Shown: positions 1 through 11,229, counted from the stretch's first letter. The stretch is DNA of 64,000 bases from DAHUXD01 sp963736455 (GCA_963736455.1 CAVTON010000002.1:620001-684000), one strand, 5' to 3'. Program-made: numbers and translations. The notes: generated from the letters alone by a model not told the origin.

Positions 1-2434
1 GTCGCCGACGGAGACCGTCACGCGGCCCGCCGCCTGATTCGAGACGCCGAGGGCCGCGAACACGGGCCCCACGACCGTGGCGGAGTTTGGCGCCATGCTC
101 ACGTGGAGCGTTCCGGCCGAGGTGCCGTCGGCCTTGAAGCCGTCGATCGTGACGGTCCCCGAGCCTCCCCCGTTGTAGAAGAGCAGCAGCCCGCTGCGCG
201 TGGCGGTCTGCGGAAGGCCGATGGCCGTGGCGCTCGCCGCCGACGTGACTCCTCCCGAGGCGTCCATGGCGTTGGCATAGGTGCCGTAGTCCCCGATGGA
301 GACCGCCGTCGCGACGCGGATCGCGGCCGCCACCGGAACGCTCGAGGTCACGGTCAGGGCGCCCTGGCCGGAGCCGATCCCGAAGAGAGTCGACAGGACG
401 TTCTCCACCGTCCGCGTCTCCTGCGGAGCCAGGGCCAGCGTCGCCGTGGGCGGCGCGCCGGCGGCGCCGATGCCGTAGTAGGTCAGCGTGATGTCCACCG
501 GCGAGTCGGCGGATGGATTCGAGACCGAGAAGTCCGTCGCGAAGCTGCGGTCGCCGTTCGGAAACGCTCCGACCCAGGGCAGCACGGAGCTCGTCGATGC
601 CGCGGCGGGCAGCGACGGCGCGACGTCGGTCGTTCCGGCGTCGAAGACGAGGGCCGAGGCCTGGAGGGTTCCCGCGGTGACGGCGATGCGCACGGCATCG
701 CCCAGCTCGGGCGCGACGCCGAATGCCGAGGACGCCGGGTTGAAGGAGAGCGAGGCATTCTTCACGATGTCGAAATTCTGCGTGCCGCGGGCCGTCCCGT
801 CGGGCGCGAAGAGCGTCATCGTGGCCTTGGCGTCCACGAGCGAGTACAGGTTCAGGATCGAGACCTCTCCCTCCGTGGCTCCGAGGAAGAGGGTCGTCGC
901 CGAGTCCTGGGCCAGCGACGAGGCGGCCGAGTCGGCGGGGAAGAGGTAGCCGAAGGTGCCTCCGCCGGGAAGGACGCGGGAGGATCGGACGGTGCCGATC
1001 AGGTTGCCCGCCGTGCCGGTCGCGGTTCCGAGCCGCACGGGTCCGCTCAGCAGGTTGCTCGCGGCGGCCAGGGACGGGAAGGCGTTGGAAAGAAGGCTGG
1101 TCGCGCCGCCGGCGAGCGTGAAGCTGGCCTGCGAGGCGAAGGCGCCGGGCGAATAGAGGTAGTAACCCTGGCCCGTCAGCGCCGTGGAGCCGCGATTCGC
1201 GACCGTGACGTCGACCTGGATTCTCGAGTCGGGCGTGCCGAGGAGATCCGTGGCCATCGGGACGCCGAGGTCGGTCGATCCGCCGATCGCCTGGAGGTTC
1301 AGAGCCGCGAGCTGTCCGTCCGTCCCCGCCCAGACGCGGCCGCCCGAGACCGTGACCCCATAGGTGTTGCTTCCCGGGAACGTGGTCTGCAGGACTCCGG
1401 CGAGTATGCCGCCGTTCGTCACGGTGAACGTCGTGGGATCGATCGCGGTCGGAGCGGACGTGAAATCGGTGGGAACGATCGTCGTGCTGCGGACCGTGAC
1501 CGGAATCGTCGGGACGCTGGACCCGACCGACAGGTCCAGCGGCGTGGTCTGGGTGACCGATGAAACGGGCGCGAGGTTGGGGTCGATCACCGTGATGGTG
1601 GACGTCGTCGAGATCGTCGTCACGTAGACGCGGTCCTGAAAGATGTCGAGATGGATCGGGTCCGGGACGTCGTAGCTGTAGAGCGTGCTGGTCACGGGAT
1701 CCAGGAGGTCCACCCGGGCGCCCGAGCGCTCCGTGATCCAGAGCTTTCCAAACCGGTCGAGCTGGATCTGGGCCGGGTTCAGCCGGCCGCTCGAGAGGGG
1801 AAAATAGGACCAGGAGGTCTCGGTCGCGGCGCCCGGTACCCATCGCACGATCCGGTTGTTTCCAAAGTCGGCGAGCCAGAACGCCCCGTCCGGCCGCCAC
1901 GACCATGTCGGCATAGGAGAACGTGCCGACGGACCGGTAGTTGAGGACCTCGAGCGTGTCGAGGCGGACCTGCTGGAGAAACCCCGCGCTCTGCGGCAGC
2001 CAGACGGTCCCGTCGGGCGCCCGGTAGAACGCGGCCGGGATCGATCCGGGGATGACCCATTCGGTCAGCTGGCCCGTCGTGGTGTCGAGCTTCCCGTAGG
2101 CGCACGTTCCGGCGTCGATCTGGCTCTCGCCCGCCTCGATGAACCAGATGACGTCGCCGTCGATCTGGAAGGCCACGGGCGTTGCGCCGATCTGGTCGCT
2201 GGGCCGGATCTGCCACTGGCGCATGACCCCGTCCTGGAGGCGGGCGATGATGTCGGCGGAGGACTCGAGGAACCAGACGGTCCCGTCCGAGGTCACCTGG
2301 ATCTTCACGCCGTTGACCTGGGCGCTGTTCTGGGTCGGATAGAGGACACCGGCCGGCTGGGTCGTGGATTGCGCGCACAGGGCCGCACAGACGGCGAACA
2401 GGCAGGCGGAGATCGTCGGGAGACGGCTTTTCAT
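1..2434 (-). pseudogene. Secreted Vgb-like beta-propeller protein, frameshifted; 3' end outside window
   Basis: The start is ATG at 2434, followed by a hydrophobic signal peptide ending near CAAL-CAQ. The N-terminal ~180 residues contain propeller repeats of the Virginiamycin B lyase/streptogramin-lyase type (DGTVWFLE, GDVIWFIEAG, DGTVWLPQS). This frame then fails. In the neighbouring frame the propeller continues at once (DGAFWLADFGNNRIVRW, FGKLWITERSG) and runs to the window edge through a long, Thr/Ser/Ala-rich extracellular region. Removing one G near 1891-1897 restores a continuous protein, so the break is a single-base insertion or a sequence error. The C-terminus is not visible. The role is unknown; family members are secreted and propeller-folded, and true Vgb lyase activity is doubtful. 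A TATCAT box (minus strand, 2451-2446) lies 11 nt before the ATG. Confidence 0.75.
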
Positions 2435-2508
2435 GCGGCCGAGCGATGATAACCCACGGACCCGGCCGGGCATTTCGAGCGGATCGCCGGCGTTATCGTC
2501 GGGGAACG

Positions 2509-3633
2509 ATGGTTGCTCCGAGCTCGTCCTCTCTCGCGGAGAGTCTCTCCCTTCGCACCGCGCCGGCCGCCCCCGAGCTGACCGAGGTCCTGCCGGACGG
2601 CCGGCTGCGCTGTCACGCCTGTGGACACCGCTGTCCCCTGCCGGAGGGGCGCGACGGCGTCTGCCGCGTCCGCTTCCGCCGGGACGGTGTGCTCCACGCG
2701 CCGCGCGGCTACGTCGGCGCGCTGCAGTGCGACCCGATCGAGAAGAAGCCCCTCTTTCACGCCCTGCCCGGATCGGACGCGCTGTCCTTCGGGATGCTCG
2801 GCTGCGACCTGCACTGCGGCTATTGCCAGAACTGGTTCACGTCGCAGTCGATCCGCGATCCCGAGGCGGCCGGATCCGCGCGCGACGTCTCGGCGGAGCA
2901 GCTCGTTTCGCTCGCGGTCGAGAACGGCGCGCCGACGATCGTCTCGACGTACAACGAGCCGCTCATCACGTCGGAGTGGGCCGTCGAGGTCTTCCGCGCC
3001 GCTCGCGCGCGGGGCCTGCGCACGGCGTACGTCTCGAACGGAAACGGCACGCCGAAGGTCCTCGATTACATCCGCCCGTGGATCGATTTCTACAAGGTGG
3101 ACCTGAAGAGCATGGACGACAAGCACTATCGCGAGCTCGGCGGCGTCCTGCAAAACGTGCTCGAGACGATCGTCGGAATCGCCGAGCGCGGTATCTGGCT
3201 CGAGGTCCTGACCCTGATCATCCCGGGGTTCAACGACTCGGACGGTGAGCTGACACGCGCCGCTCGATTCATCGCCTCCGTCTCGCGCGACGTTCCCTGG
3301 CACGTGACCGCGTTCCACCCCGATTACAAGATGACCGACCGGGCAGCGACGCCGGTCGAGACGCTGCGGAGGGCATGCGAGATCGGCACGGCCGAGGGGC
3401 TGCGCTACGTCTACGCCGGCAACATTCCGGGCGGCATGGGAGAGTGGGAGAACACGCGCTGTCCGTCGTGCGGCGAGACCGTGATCGAGCGGCGCGGCTT
3501 CCGGGTCCTCGCGAATCGTCTCCGCGACGGCGCCTGCCCGAAGTGCGCCGCCTCGATCCCGGGCCGCTGGGACCGGCGGCTCGAAGGCACGTCCCGCACG
3601 CGCGGCTTTCCGCTTCCCGTCCTCCCCGCGTAA
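2509..3633 (+). CDS. amrS: AmmeMemoRadiSam system radical SAM enzyme
   Basis: This 374-residue protein has an N-terminal four-cysteine segment (C35, C38, C42, C52), then the radical SAM cluster motif GCDLHCGYCQN (C99, C103, C106), and a C-terminal CPSC...CPKC zinc-ribbon-like tail. This order and the phrases LQCDPIEKKPLFH and NEPLITSEWA are typical of AmrS. AmrS is the radical SAM member of a system that also contains AMMECR1 (AmrA) and MEMO1 (AmrB) homologues; neither is adjacent here. The natural substrate of the system is not established. An ATG at 2509 is preferred over the in-frame upstream ATG at 2446 because GGGGA lies just before it and a TATCGT -10-like box is at 2494-2499. Confidence 0.85.
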   Translation: MVAPSSSSLAESLSLRTAPAAPELTEVLPDGRLRCHACGHRCPLPEGRDGVCRVRFRRDGVLHAPRGYVGALQCDPIEKKPLFHALPGSDALSFGMLGCDLHCGYCQNWFTSQSIRDPEAAGSARDVSAEQLVSLAVENGAPTIVSTYNEPLITSEWAVEVFRAARARGLRTAYVSNGNGTPKVLDYIRPWIDFYKVDLKSMDDKHYRELGGVLQNVLETIVGIAERGIWLEVLTLIIPGFNDSDGELTRAARFIASVSRDVPWHVTAFHPDYKMTDRAATPVETLRRACEIGTAEGLRYVYAGNIPGGMGEWENTRCPSCGETVIERRGFRVLANRLRDGACPKCAASIPGRWDRRLEGTSRTRGFPLPVLPA

Positions 3634-3687
3634 ACCCTTCCCGCTCTCCCGGCGTCCATCCGGTCGAGGCGCTGCGAAGGAGGGTCC

Positions 3688-5061
3688 ATGAGCGTGACTT
3701 GGACGCGCGACGCGGCGGCGCACCTCTATCGCCGCGCGGGATTCGGTGGGACGCCGTCGGAGGTCGATCTGCTGTACGCACGCGGCCTCGACGGCGCCGT
3801 CTCCTGGTTCGTCGACTACGACGCGATCGACCTCTCGGCCTACGAGGCCGCGCTCGCGGGCCGCGGTTACAACCTGCAGCGCCTGACGGGCCTTCAGCAG
3901 TGGTTCCTCGACCGGATGGCCCACTCACCCCGGCCGCTCGAGGAGAAGATGACCTACTTCTGGAACCTCCACTGGACCTCGGGACTCACGAAGGTCAAGG
4001 GCGAGACGCTCCTCCTCGACCAGAACGCGACCGAGCGCCGCCTCGCGATGGGCAAGTTCGACGACCTGGTTCTCGCGATCTCGCAGGACCCGGCCATGCT
4101 GGTCTGGCTCGACAACGCCACAAACCGCGCCGGCCGGCCGAACGAGAACTACGCCCGGGAGCTGATGGAGCTCTTCACGATCGGGATCGGAAATTACACC
4201 CAGACCGACGTCACCGAGGTCGCCCGCGCCCTGACGGGCTGGACCGTCCAGAATTACGACCGCTCGTCGAACTACGACGCCGCGACGTTCGTGGATCGAG
4301 CGGATTATCACGACGGCGGCGTCAAGACGATTCTCGGGCAGACCGGCAATTGGAATGGCGGCGACGCCCTCGGCATCATCCTCGGCCTGACGGATTCCGC
4401 CGGCTCCGTCTCGGGGCGGTTCATCGGCGCGAAGCTCTGGTCGTACCTGGCCGGCACCGACGCATCCGCGGCGGTCGTGGACGCTCTCCAGGGCGTGTAC
4501 GTCTCGTCGAACCACTCGATTCGCGAGCTCGTGCGGGCGATCCTGCTCCGCGACGAGTTCTGGTCGGACGACGCGATCCGCGCCTGGGTGCGGAGCCCGG
4601 TCGAGTTCGCCGTCGCGTCCGTGCGCATGCTCGAAGGATCGAGCGATTTCTCGACTCCCGCCAACTCCCTGCCCGGCATGGGCGAGGCGCTCTTCAATCC
4701 CGCCGACGCGAAGGGCTGGGACTGGGGGCTCGCCTGGATCAACACGGGTTCGCTCTTCGCGCGGGCCTCGCTCGCGAACACCCTCGCGTCCAACCGCGGT
4801 GCGGCTGGGACGCGCTTCGAACCGGCCGCCCTGCTCGCCGGACAGGACGCTTCGACCGCCGACCAGGTCGTCGACCTGCTCGCCGGCCGACTGAATCTCG
4901 CGTCGGTCCCGCCCGAAGTGCGAGCGGCGTGGATCGCCTATCTGAACGCCCGGGACGACGGCTCGCCGGGCGCGTGGACGAACACGGCGGAGAACGTGGA
5001 CGAAAAGGTGAGGGGGCTCGTGCACGTCATGTTGACGAACCCGGACTTCCAGCTGGCCTAG
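3688..5061 (+). CDS. DUF1800 family protein
   Basis: This 457-residue protein opens with AAHLYRRAGFGGTPSEVD and carries the family signature NENYARELMELFTIGIG followed by DVTEVARALTGW. Both are typical of DUF1800 proteins. Spacing to the upstream gene is short and an AAGGAGGG ribosome-binding site precedes the ATG. It is followed 21 nt downstream by a DUF1501 protein, the near-universal partner of DUF1800 in Planctomycetota, Acidobacteriota and Proteobacteria. The pair is thought to act at or beyond the cytoplasmic membrane, but the biochemical function is unknown. No clear signal peptide is visible, unlike its partner. Confidence 0.9.
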   Translation: MSVTWTRDAAAHLYRRAGFGGTPSEVDLLYARGLDGAVSWFVDYDAIDLSAYEAALAGRGYNLQRLTGLQQWFLDRMAHSPRPLEEKMTYFWNLHWTSGLTKVKGETLLLDQNATERRLAMGKFDDLVLAISQDPAMLVWLDNATNRAGRPNENYARELMELFTIGIGNYTQTDVTEVARALTGWTVQNYDRSSNYDAATFVDRADYHDGGVKTILGQTGNWNGGDALGIILGLTDSAGSVSGRFIGAKLWSYLAGTDASAAVVDALQGVYVSSNHSIRELVRAILLRDEFWSDDAIRAWVRSPVEFAVASVRMLEGSSDFSTPANSLPGMGEALFNPADAKGWDWGLAWINTGSLFARASLANTLASNRGAAGTRFEPAALLAGQDASTADQVVDLLAGRLNLASVPPEVRAAWIAYLNARDDGSPGAWTNTAENVDEKVRGLVHVMLTNPDFQLA

Positions 5062-5082
5062 TCCGAGATCGCGGAGGATCCC

Positions 5083-6414
5083 ATGGCATTTTCCCGGCGC
5101 GACTTTCTATTGAGGACGACGGGTTTCGTAACGGTCTCCGCCATGGTCCCGCGGTGGGCGGTGGCCGGCGCCCCGCGATTCGAGGAATCGGTCGGGGCGG
5201 GGGACACCGGCCGGACGCTCGTCGTCATCGAGCTGATGGGCGGCAACGACGGCCTCAACACCGTGGTCCCGTACGCGGACGGCCTCTACCCGCAGCTGCG
5301 CTCTCGCATCGGCATCCCGACCGGTGCCGTGCTTCCGCTCGACGGGCGGCTGGGCCTGAATCCGGTCATGACCGGGCTGAAGTCGCTCTGGGACGCGAAC
5401 CGGGTCGCCGTCGTGACGAACGTCGGATATCCGAACTCGAGCCTCTCGCACTTCGAGTCGCGGGACATCTGGCACACGGCCGATCCGCTGCTCGCGCAGC
5501 GGCTCGGGTGGCTGGGGCGCTGGGCCGACGCCACGATCGCGGGAAACGGAAACCCACTCTCCTGCACGGCGATCTCGCAGTCGCTGCCTCGAACGCTGCT
5601 CGCCGACCACGTGGGAGTTCCGACGCTCCTGACGCTGGCGAGCTACCAGTACCAGACCGACGGAGCGTTTCCGGCGGACGGCGGCAACCAGGTGACGGCG
5701 TTTCTGGCCGAGAGCGGAGCCTCGTACCCGGCGGGCGGCCTCGAGGCGTCGCTCGGAGGCGTCGGGTCCGACGCGATCTCCTCCTCGAATACGCTGCAGG
5801 CGGTCGGAACCGGATACGTCGCGATGGGCGCCTATCCATCCTCGAGCCTCGGCAGCGGGCTCGAGCTCATCGCCCAGATCATCCACGCCGACGTGGGCGC
5901 GCGGATCCTGTACGTGACGACCGGCGGCTTCGACAATCACTCGGGCGAGGACGTGAGCCACGACCCGCTGCTGACCGACGTCTCCGATTCGATCAAGGCG
6001 TTCTTCGACGACCTCGACGGCCACGGAAAGGCGAAGGACGTGCTCCTGATGACCTGGTCGGAGTTCGGGCGCCGCGCGCAGGACAACGGCTCGAACGGCA
6101 CGGACCACGGAACCTCCGCGCCGCACTTCGTCGTCGGCGACGCGGTCGTCCCGGGAGTCCATGGCGATCCGCCCGACCTCTCCCACCTCGACGCCAACGG
6201 CAACCTCTCGATCGAGAACGATTTCCGCTCGTATTACGGGACGATCCTCTCCGACTGGCTCGGCGCCGACGCGACCGCCATCCTCGGGGCCGGCTGGCCG
6301 AACCTCGGCTTCATGAACAAGAGCTACGGAGTTCCGGCGGGAGGCCCGCGCGGCACACCGAAACCGGTCGGCGGCTCGCGCACGCCAATCGTCGTGCAGT
6401 ACCCGCCGCGCTAG
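5083..6414 (+). CDS. DUF1501 family protein, Tat-exported
   Basis: The 443-residue protein starts with a twin-arginine signal (SRRDFLLRTTG followed by a hydrophobic run and an AVAGAP-like cleavage region). The mature part has LVVIELMGGNDGLNTVVPY, the HFESRDIWHTA segment and TGGFDNHSGED, all typical of DUF1501, a family with an alkaline-phosphatase/sulfatase-like fold. It forms a two-gene operon with the upstream DUF1800 gene (21-nt gap). Its stop codon overlaps that of the convergent SLH-domain gene. The substrate is unknown. The C-terminus is proline- and glycine-rich without a visible anchor. Confidence 0.9.
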   Translation: MAFSRRDFLLRTTGFVTVSAMVPRWAVAGAPRFEESVGAGDTGRTLVVIELMGGNDGLNTVVPYADGLYPQLRSRIGIPTGAVLPLDGRLGLNPVMTGLKSLWDANRVAVVTNVGYPNSSLSHFESRDIWHTADPLLAQRLGWLGRWADATIAGNGNPLSCTAISQSLPRTLLADHVGVPTLLTLASYQYQTDGAFPADGGNQVTAFLAESGASYPAGGLEASLGGVGSDAISSSNTLQAVGTGYVAMGAYPSSSLGSGLELIAQIIHADVGARILYVTTGGFDNHSGEDVSHDPLLTDVSDSIKAFFDDLDGHGKAKDVLLMTWSEFGRRAQDNGSNGTDHGTSAPHFVVGDAVVPGVHGDPPDLSHLDANGNLSIENDFRSYYGTILSDWLGADATAILGAGWPNLGFMNKSYGVPAGGPRGTPKPVGGSRTPIVVQYPPR

Positions 6415-7172
6415 AAGTTCGGCCAGTGCAGGCCGAGCGCCTTTGCGAGAAACACGGCCATCTGGCGCCGCGTCAGGTTGGCGTCCGGGCAGTAGTTGCC
6501 TCCGCCGCAGCCGGCCGTGACTCCCGACGCCACGAGCGCCTCGATGTACTGGAAACCGGGATCGCTCGCGGGCACGTCATTGAAGGTGGCCGTGGCCGGG
6601 GCCGGACTGACCTGGCGGTGCCAGATGACGCGGACGCCCTTGAAGGCGACCGACGTGTCGTCCGGCATGAGGACGTAGAACGTATAGAAGTCGGCGGCCT
6701 CCTGCCGGGTCACGCTGCCGCCGAGGGGCTCTCGCAGGTCGATGGTCCGTCCCTCCGCCTGTGTGAAATTGGCGAAGCCCGGCGATCCCGTGGAAGTCAA
6801 CGAGCTCAGCCCGGCGTTCGCCGACACCGGCGATTGAGTCGTGTCGTCGTACCACTTCGAGAAGCCGACCGTGATGTCGTTCGACGCGCTTCCGTCGTAG
6901 TAGAGGACGGTCCAGGAGTCGAGATACGCGCCCTGCGGCAACGGGAGAACGGCGTGGAAAGCGCTCGCGCCCGTCGAAACGAAGTAGCCGAAGACGGGCC
7001 CCTCGAGCCATCCCGCGCTGCCCGTGAAGCTGGAGGCTGGAATCCACAGGTCGTTGCCATCCTGAACGCCGAACTCGTCGACGGCAGGATTCTTCGCCTG
7101 GGCCGAGGCGACCGCGGCGAGAACGAAAAGCGACAGAACCGACGCCAGAACCGGCACGGCACGAGGTCTCAT
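6411..7172 (-). CDS. Secreted protein with C-terminal SLH domain
   Basis: The ATG at 7172 has a GGAGGA ribosome-binding site and gives 253 residues with a clear signal peptide (LASVLSLFVLAAVASAQA). An upstream in-frame start would add an unlikely non-hydrophobic extension. The middle of the protein (roughly residues 30-195) is a beta-rich domain I cannot assign. The last ~55 residues match one S-layer homology repeat (FNDVPASDPGFQYIEALVASGVTAGC, then LTRRQMAVFLAKALG), which in other bacteria can bind cell-wall polymers. A single SLH copy is common in acidobacterial secreted proteins. It is convergent with the DUF1501 gene. Confidence 0.75.
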   Translation of the reverse strand: MRPRAVPVLASVLSLFVLAAVASAQAKNPAVDEFGVQDGNDLWIPASSFTGSAGWLEGPVFGYFVSTGASAFHAVLPLPQGAYLDSWTVLYYDGSASNDITVGFSKWYDDTTQSPVSANAGLSSLTSTGSPGFANFTQAEGRTIDLREPLGGSVTRQEAADFYTFYVLMPDDTSVAFKGVRVIWHRQVSPAPATATFNDVPASDPGFQYIEALVASGVTAGCGGGNYCPDANLTRRQMAVFLAKALGLHWPNF

Positions 7173-7211
7173 GGTTCCTCCGTTTGTCGGAAGCGTCCAT
7201 GATACGTCTGA

Positions 7212-7217
7212 TAGGGT
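7212..7217 (+). promoter_or_regulatory. -10 box (TAGGGT) for aldo/keto reductase
   Basis: TAGGGT lies 7 nt before the GTG at 7225, so transcription would start at or next to the start codon. No ribosome-binding site is visible. This matches the leaderless pattern seen at many genes in this window. Confidence 0.4.
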
Positions 7218-7224
7218 GCGCGCC

Positions 7225-8325
7225 GTGATCGCCGGACGCGCCACGCTCGAGGGAACTCGCCGTTTCGCCGACCGCTCCCCGGCGGCGCCCGGACATTTTC
7301 GGGACGCGATGGGATTGGTGCTCTCCTCGCTCGGCGTCGGGACCTATCTCGGAGACGAGGACGCGGCGACGGACGCGGGCTACGAGGCCTCGGTCGCCGT
7401 CGCGCTCGGCGCGGCCGTCAACGTCTTCGACTCCGCGATCAATTACCGCGGCCAGAAGAGCGAACGGGCGATCGGCCGCGCCCTGGCGCGGGCCTTCACG
7501 CGCGGCGCCGCACGGCGCGACGAAGTCCTGGTCTCGACCAAGGGCGGCTACCTTCCGCACGATGCCGACGACCCGCGGCCTCCCCGGCAATACCTGCGCG
7601 AGACGTTCCTCGAGTCCGGCCTCGTGCCGGAAGGCGAGATCGCGCAGGGCTGCCACTGCATGGCGCCGGAGTACCTGCGCGACCAGATCGCCCGCAGCCG
7701 CGCAAACCTCGGGCTCGAAACGATCGACCTCTACTACCTGCACAACGTCGAGACGCAGCTCGGCGCGGTGGACCGCACGGAGTTTCGCGCGAGGCTTCGC
7801 GCCGCGATCGAGCTTCTCGAAGAAGAAGCGGAATCGGGCCGGATCGCCGCATGGGGGCTCGCGACCTGGGACGGCCTGCGCGTGCCGTCCGACCATCCGG
7901 AGCACCTGTCGCTGCAGGAAGTCCTCGAGACCGCGCGGGGGGTCGCCGGTGACGGGCACCACTTCCGGGCCGTGCAGCTGCCGACGAACCTCGCCATGGC
8001 GCAGAGCGTGGTGTACCGCTCCCAGGAAGCGAACGGCGTGCGCGAGCCGGCATTGACGGCCGCGAAAGCCCTCGGCCTGGCGGCCTTCGGGTCGGCCTCG
8101 CTGCTTCAGGGGCGGCTCGCCGGCTACGAGTTCCCCGAGGAGGTGTGCGAGGCGTTTCCGGGAGCCGGGACGGCCCTGCTGCAGGCGCTCCAGTTCTCGC
8201 GTTCGGCCCCGGGGCTGACGACCGCGCTGGTGGGCGTGTCCGATCCCGAACATGCCGCCGAGGATTTCGCGCTGGCGGCCGTGCCGCCCGTTGACCCGGG
8301 CCGGGTGCTCGGGCTGTTCACCTAA
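7225..8325 (+). CDS. Aldo/keto reductase family oxidoreductase
   Basis: The GTG start gives 366 residues; the ATG at 7171 is possible but would overlap the divergent gene's translation start. The TIM-barrel family's four catalytic residues are visible: Asp and Tyr in NVFDSAINYRGQKSE, Lys in EVLVSTKGG and His in DLYYLHNVE. The protein presumably reduces a carbonyl with NAD(P)H in the cytoplasm. A long insert between the Lys and His motifs (about 50 residues, with a CHCM segment) is larger than in standard members. The substrate is unknown. It is divergent from the SLH gene and 142 nt upstream of rho. Confidence 0.85.
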   Translation: MIAGRATLEGTRRFADRSPAAPGHFRDAMGLVLSSLGVGTYLGDEDAATDAGYEASVAVALGAAVNVFDSAINYRGQKSERAIGRALARAFTRGAARRDEVLVSTKGGYLPHDADDPRPPRQYLRETFLESGLVPEGEIAQGCHCMAPEYLRDQIARSRANLGLETIDLYYLHNVETQLGAVDRTEFRARLRAAIELLEEEAESGRIAAWGLATWDGLRVPSDHPEHLSLQEVLETARGVAGDGHHFRAVQLPTNLAMAQSVVYRSQEANGVREPALTAAKALGLAAFGSASLLQGRLAGYEFPEEVCEAFPGAGTALLQALQFSRSAPGLTTALVGVSDPEHAAEDFALAAVPPVDPGRVLGLFT

Positions 8326-8409
8326 AACGTTGGCCCGGAGGGCCTTGATGCGGAGGGGAGGGCCCGTCGGCCCGACGCGCTTTTCGTGCTTTTCGACCCC
8401 ATTTCGTCG

Positions 8410-8415
8410 TAGAAT
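8410..8415 (+). promoter_or_regulatory. -10 box (TAGAAT) upstream of rho
   Basis: A TAGAAT hexamer sits 52 nt before the rho ATG, in the gap after the aldo/keto reductase stop. It gives rho its own promoter with a leader of about 45 nt. No good -35 is obvious. Confidence 0.4.
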
Positions 8416-8467
8416 GAGGCGTTCCCGCCCGGACCCTAGAGTCAGCGCGGCGGGGGTTTGGGAGTTC

Positions 8468-9781
8468 ATGTCCGAAGATCCCTTGACCCCGGAAAGTCTT
8501 GCGTCCGTTGAGGTCCAACCGGAGACCGCATCTCACGCCGAGGGCTCGTCCCCGGACGGCCAGCCCCGCTCCCATCGTCGACGCCGCCGCCGGCGGCGGC
8601 GCGGCGGGCGCGGAGGCGCGAACGGAGGAGGGGGCGCGCCGGGCGGTTTCGAGCGTCCGGAGGACGCCTCCGCCGCGGGTCCCGAGCGGCCCGTCGAGGG
8701 CGTCCTGTCGCTTCCCCCGAAGGACAACGCCCCGGGCGTCCTCGTCTCGGCTCGGACGAACTATCTGCCCTCTCCGAAAGACCCGCTCGTCCCGCGCGAG
8801 CTGATCAATCGCGAGAATCTCGAGGCGGGCGCCTTGATCGCGGGCATCGCGGTGGACGGCAATCGTCCGCTGGTGCGCCGCGTCGAGACCATCGAGGGCC
8901 TCGAGCCCGGCGCCTTCCGCCAGCGGCCGTCCTTCAACGAGCTCATCTCGATCGACCCGAATTCCATCCTGCGGCTCGAGACCGAGCCCGACGAGATGTG
9001 CGGCCGCGTCGTCGATCTGCTCGCTCCGATCGGCCGCGGTCAGCGCTGTCTGATCGTGGCTCCGCCCAAGGCCGGAAAGACGACGCTGCTGAAGCGCATG
9101 GCGCATGCCGTGGAGGTCAACGATCCCGACGTCCACGTCATCGTCCTCCTCATCGACGAGCGCCCGGAGGAGATCACGGACTTCCGGCGCAGCGTAACCC
9201 GCGGGGAGGTCATCGCGTCCTCGGCCGATCTGTCGGCCGAGAATCACATCGCCGTCGCCGAGATCGTGGCCGAGCGGGCGCGGCGGCTGATCGAGTGCGG
9301 CAAGCACGTCATCATCTTCCTCGACTCGATCACGCGCATGGCGCGCGCCTACAATCACATGCAGAAGGGCGGCGGCAAGATCATGTCGGGCGGCATCGAC
9401 GCCCGGACCATGGAAAAGCCGCGCCGCTTCTTCGGAGCCGCGCGCAACGCGGAGGGCGGCGGGTCGCTCACGATCGTCGCGACGGCGCTCGTGGACACCG
9501 GCTCGCGGATGGACGAGATCATCTTCCAGGAGTTCAAGGGAACCGGCAACACGGAGATCGTCCTCGACCGGGACCTCTTCAACCGGCGCATTTTCCCGTG
9601 CATCAACATTCCGCAATCGGGGACGCGCAAGGAAGAGAAACTCTACGGAGTCGAAGACCTGCCGAAGATCGTCAAGCTGCGCCGCGCGCTCGCCGCCGTC
9701 GACAAGATCCAGGCGATGGAGCTCGTCCTCGGCCGGCTCTCGAAGTTCCGGACGAACAGAGAGTTCCTGAAGAGCTTCTAG
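8468..9781 (+). CDS. rho: Transcription termination factor Rho
   Basis: Rho is the hexameric RNA helicase that ends transcription. The ATPase core is complete: Walker A APPKAGKTTLLKR near residue 198, Walker B-like VIVLLIDERPEE, DSITRMARAYN, and the Q-loop region KIMSGGIDARTMEKPRRFFG. Total length is 437 residues, close to the family norm. The N-terminus is unusual: instead of a recognisable Rho_N domain there is an acidic/Ser-rich stretch, a run of ten arginines near residue 36-46, then a Gly-rich segment, before the primary RNA-binding region. An upstream in-frame ATG at 8252 lies inside the previous gene and is not preferred. A hairpin follows the stop. Confidence 0.93.
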   Translation: MSEDPLTPESLASVEVQPETASHAEGSSPDGQPRSHRRRRRRRRRGGRGGANGGGGAPGGFERPEDASAAGPERPVEGVLSLPPKDNAPGVLVSARTNYLPSPKDPLVPRELINRENLEAGALIAGIAVDGNRPLVRRVETIEGLEPGAFRQRPSFNELISIDPNSILRLETEPDEMCGRVVDLLAPIGRGQRCLIVAPPKAGKTTLLKRMAHAVEVNDPDVHVIVLLIDERPEEITDFRRSVTRGEVIASSADLSAENHIAVAEIVAERARRLIECGKHVIIFLDSITRMARAYNHMQKGGGKIMSGGIDARTMEKPRRFFGAARNAEGGGSLTIVATALVDTGSRMDEIIFQEFKGTGNTEIVLDRDLFNRRIFPCINIPQSGTRKEEKLYGVEDLPKIVKLRRALAAVDKIQAMELVLGRLSKFRTNREFLKSF

Positions 9782-9795
9782 GCTCGGACTCGGAG

Positions 9796-9814
9796 CGGGC
9801 CGCGATGCGGCCCG
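9796..9814 (+). terminator. Hairpin after rho
   Basis: CGGGCCGC and GCGGCCCG form an 8-bp perfect stem around a 3-nt loop 15 nt after the rho stop. There is no T-tract, so it may be a Rho-independent-like pause or a 3'-end stabiliser rather than a full terminator. Confidence 0.35.
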
Positions 9815-9873
9815 ACGGACGAGAGAGGGAACGCGTCGACCGGATCGACTCCCGGAAGAGTGCGGGGTCGCTC

Positions 9874-11190
<1,317 letters not shown>

Positions 11191-11229
11191 GAAAGCCTCG
11201 ACGATAATATCCCAGGACGCGGGGGCGGT

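Noticed and set aside
103..1563. Long plus-strand ORF of Arg/Gly-rich sequence
   Set aside because: It is the antisense of the Vgb-like coding region; the composition is that of a GC-rich shadow frame and no motif is present.
3375..7202. 1275-codon plus-strand ORF
   Set aside because: It runs through amrS, DUF1800 and DUF1501 in a wrong frame and then antisense to the SLH gene; low-complexity Arg-rich product.
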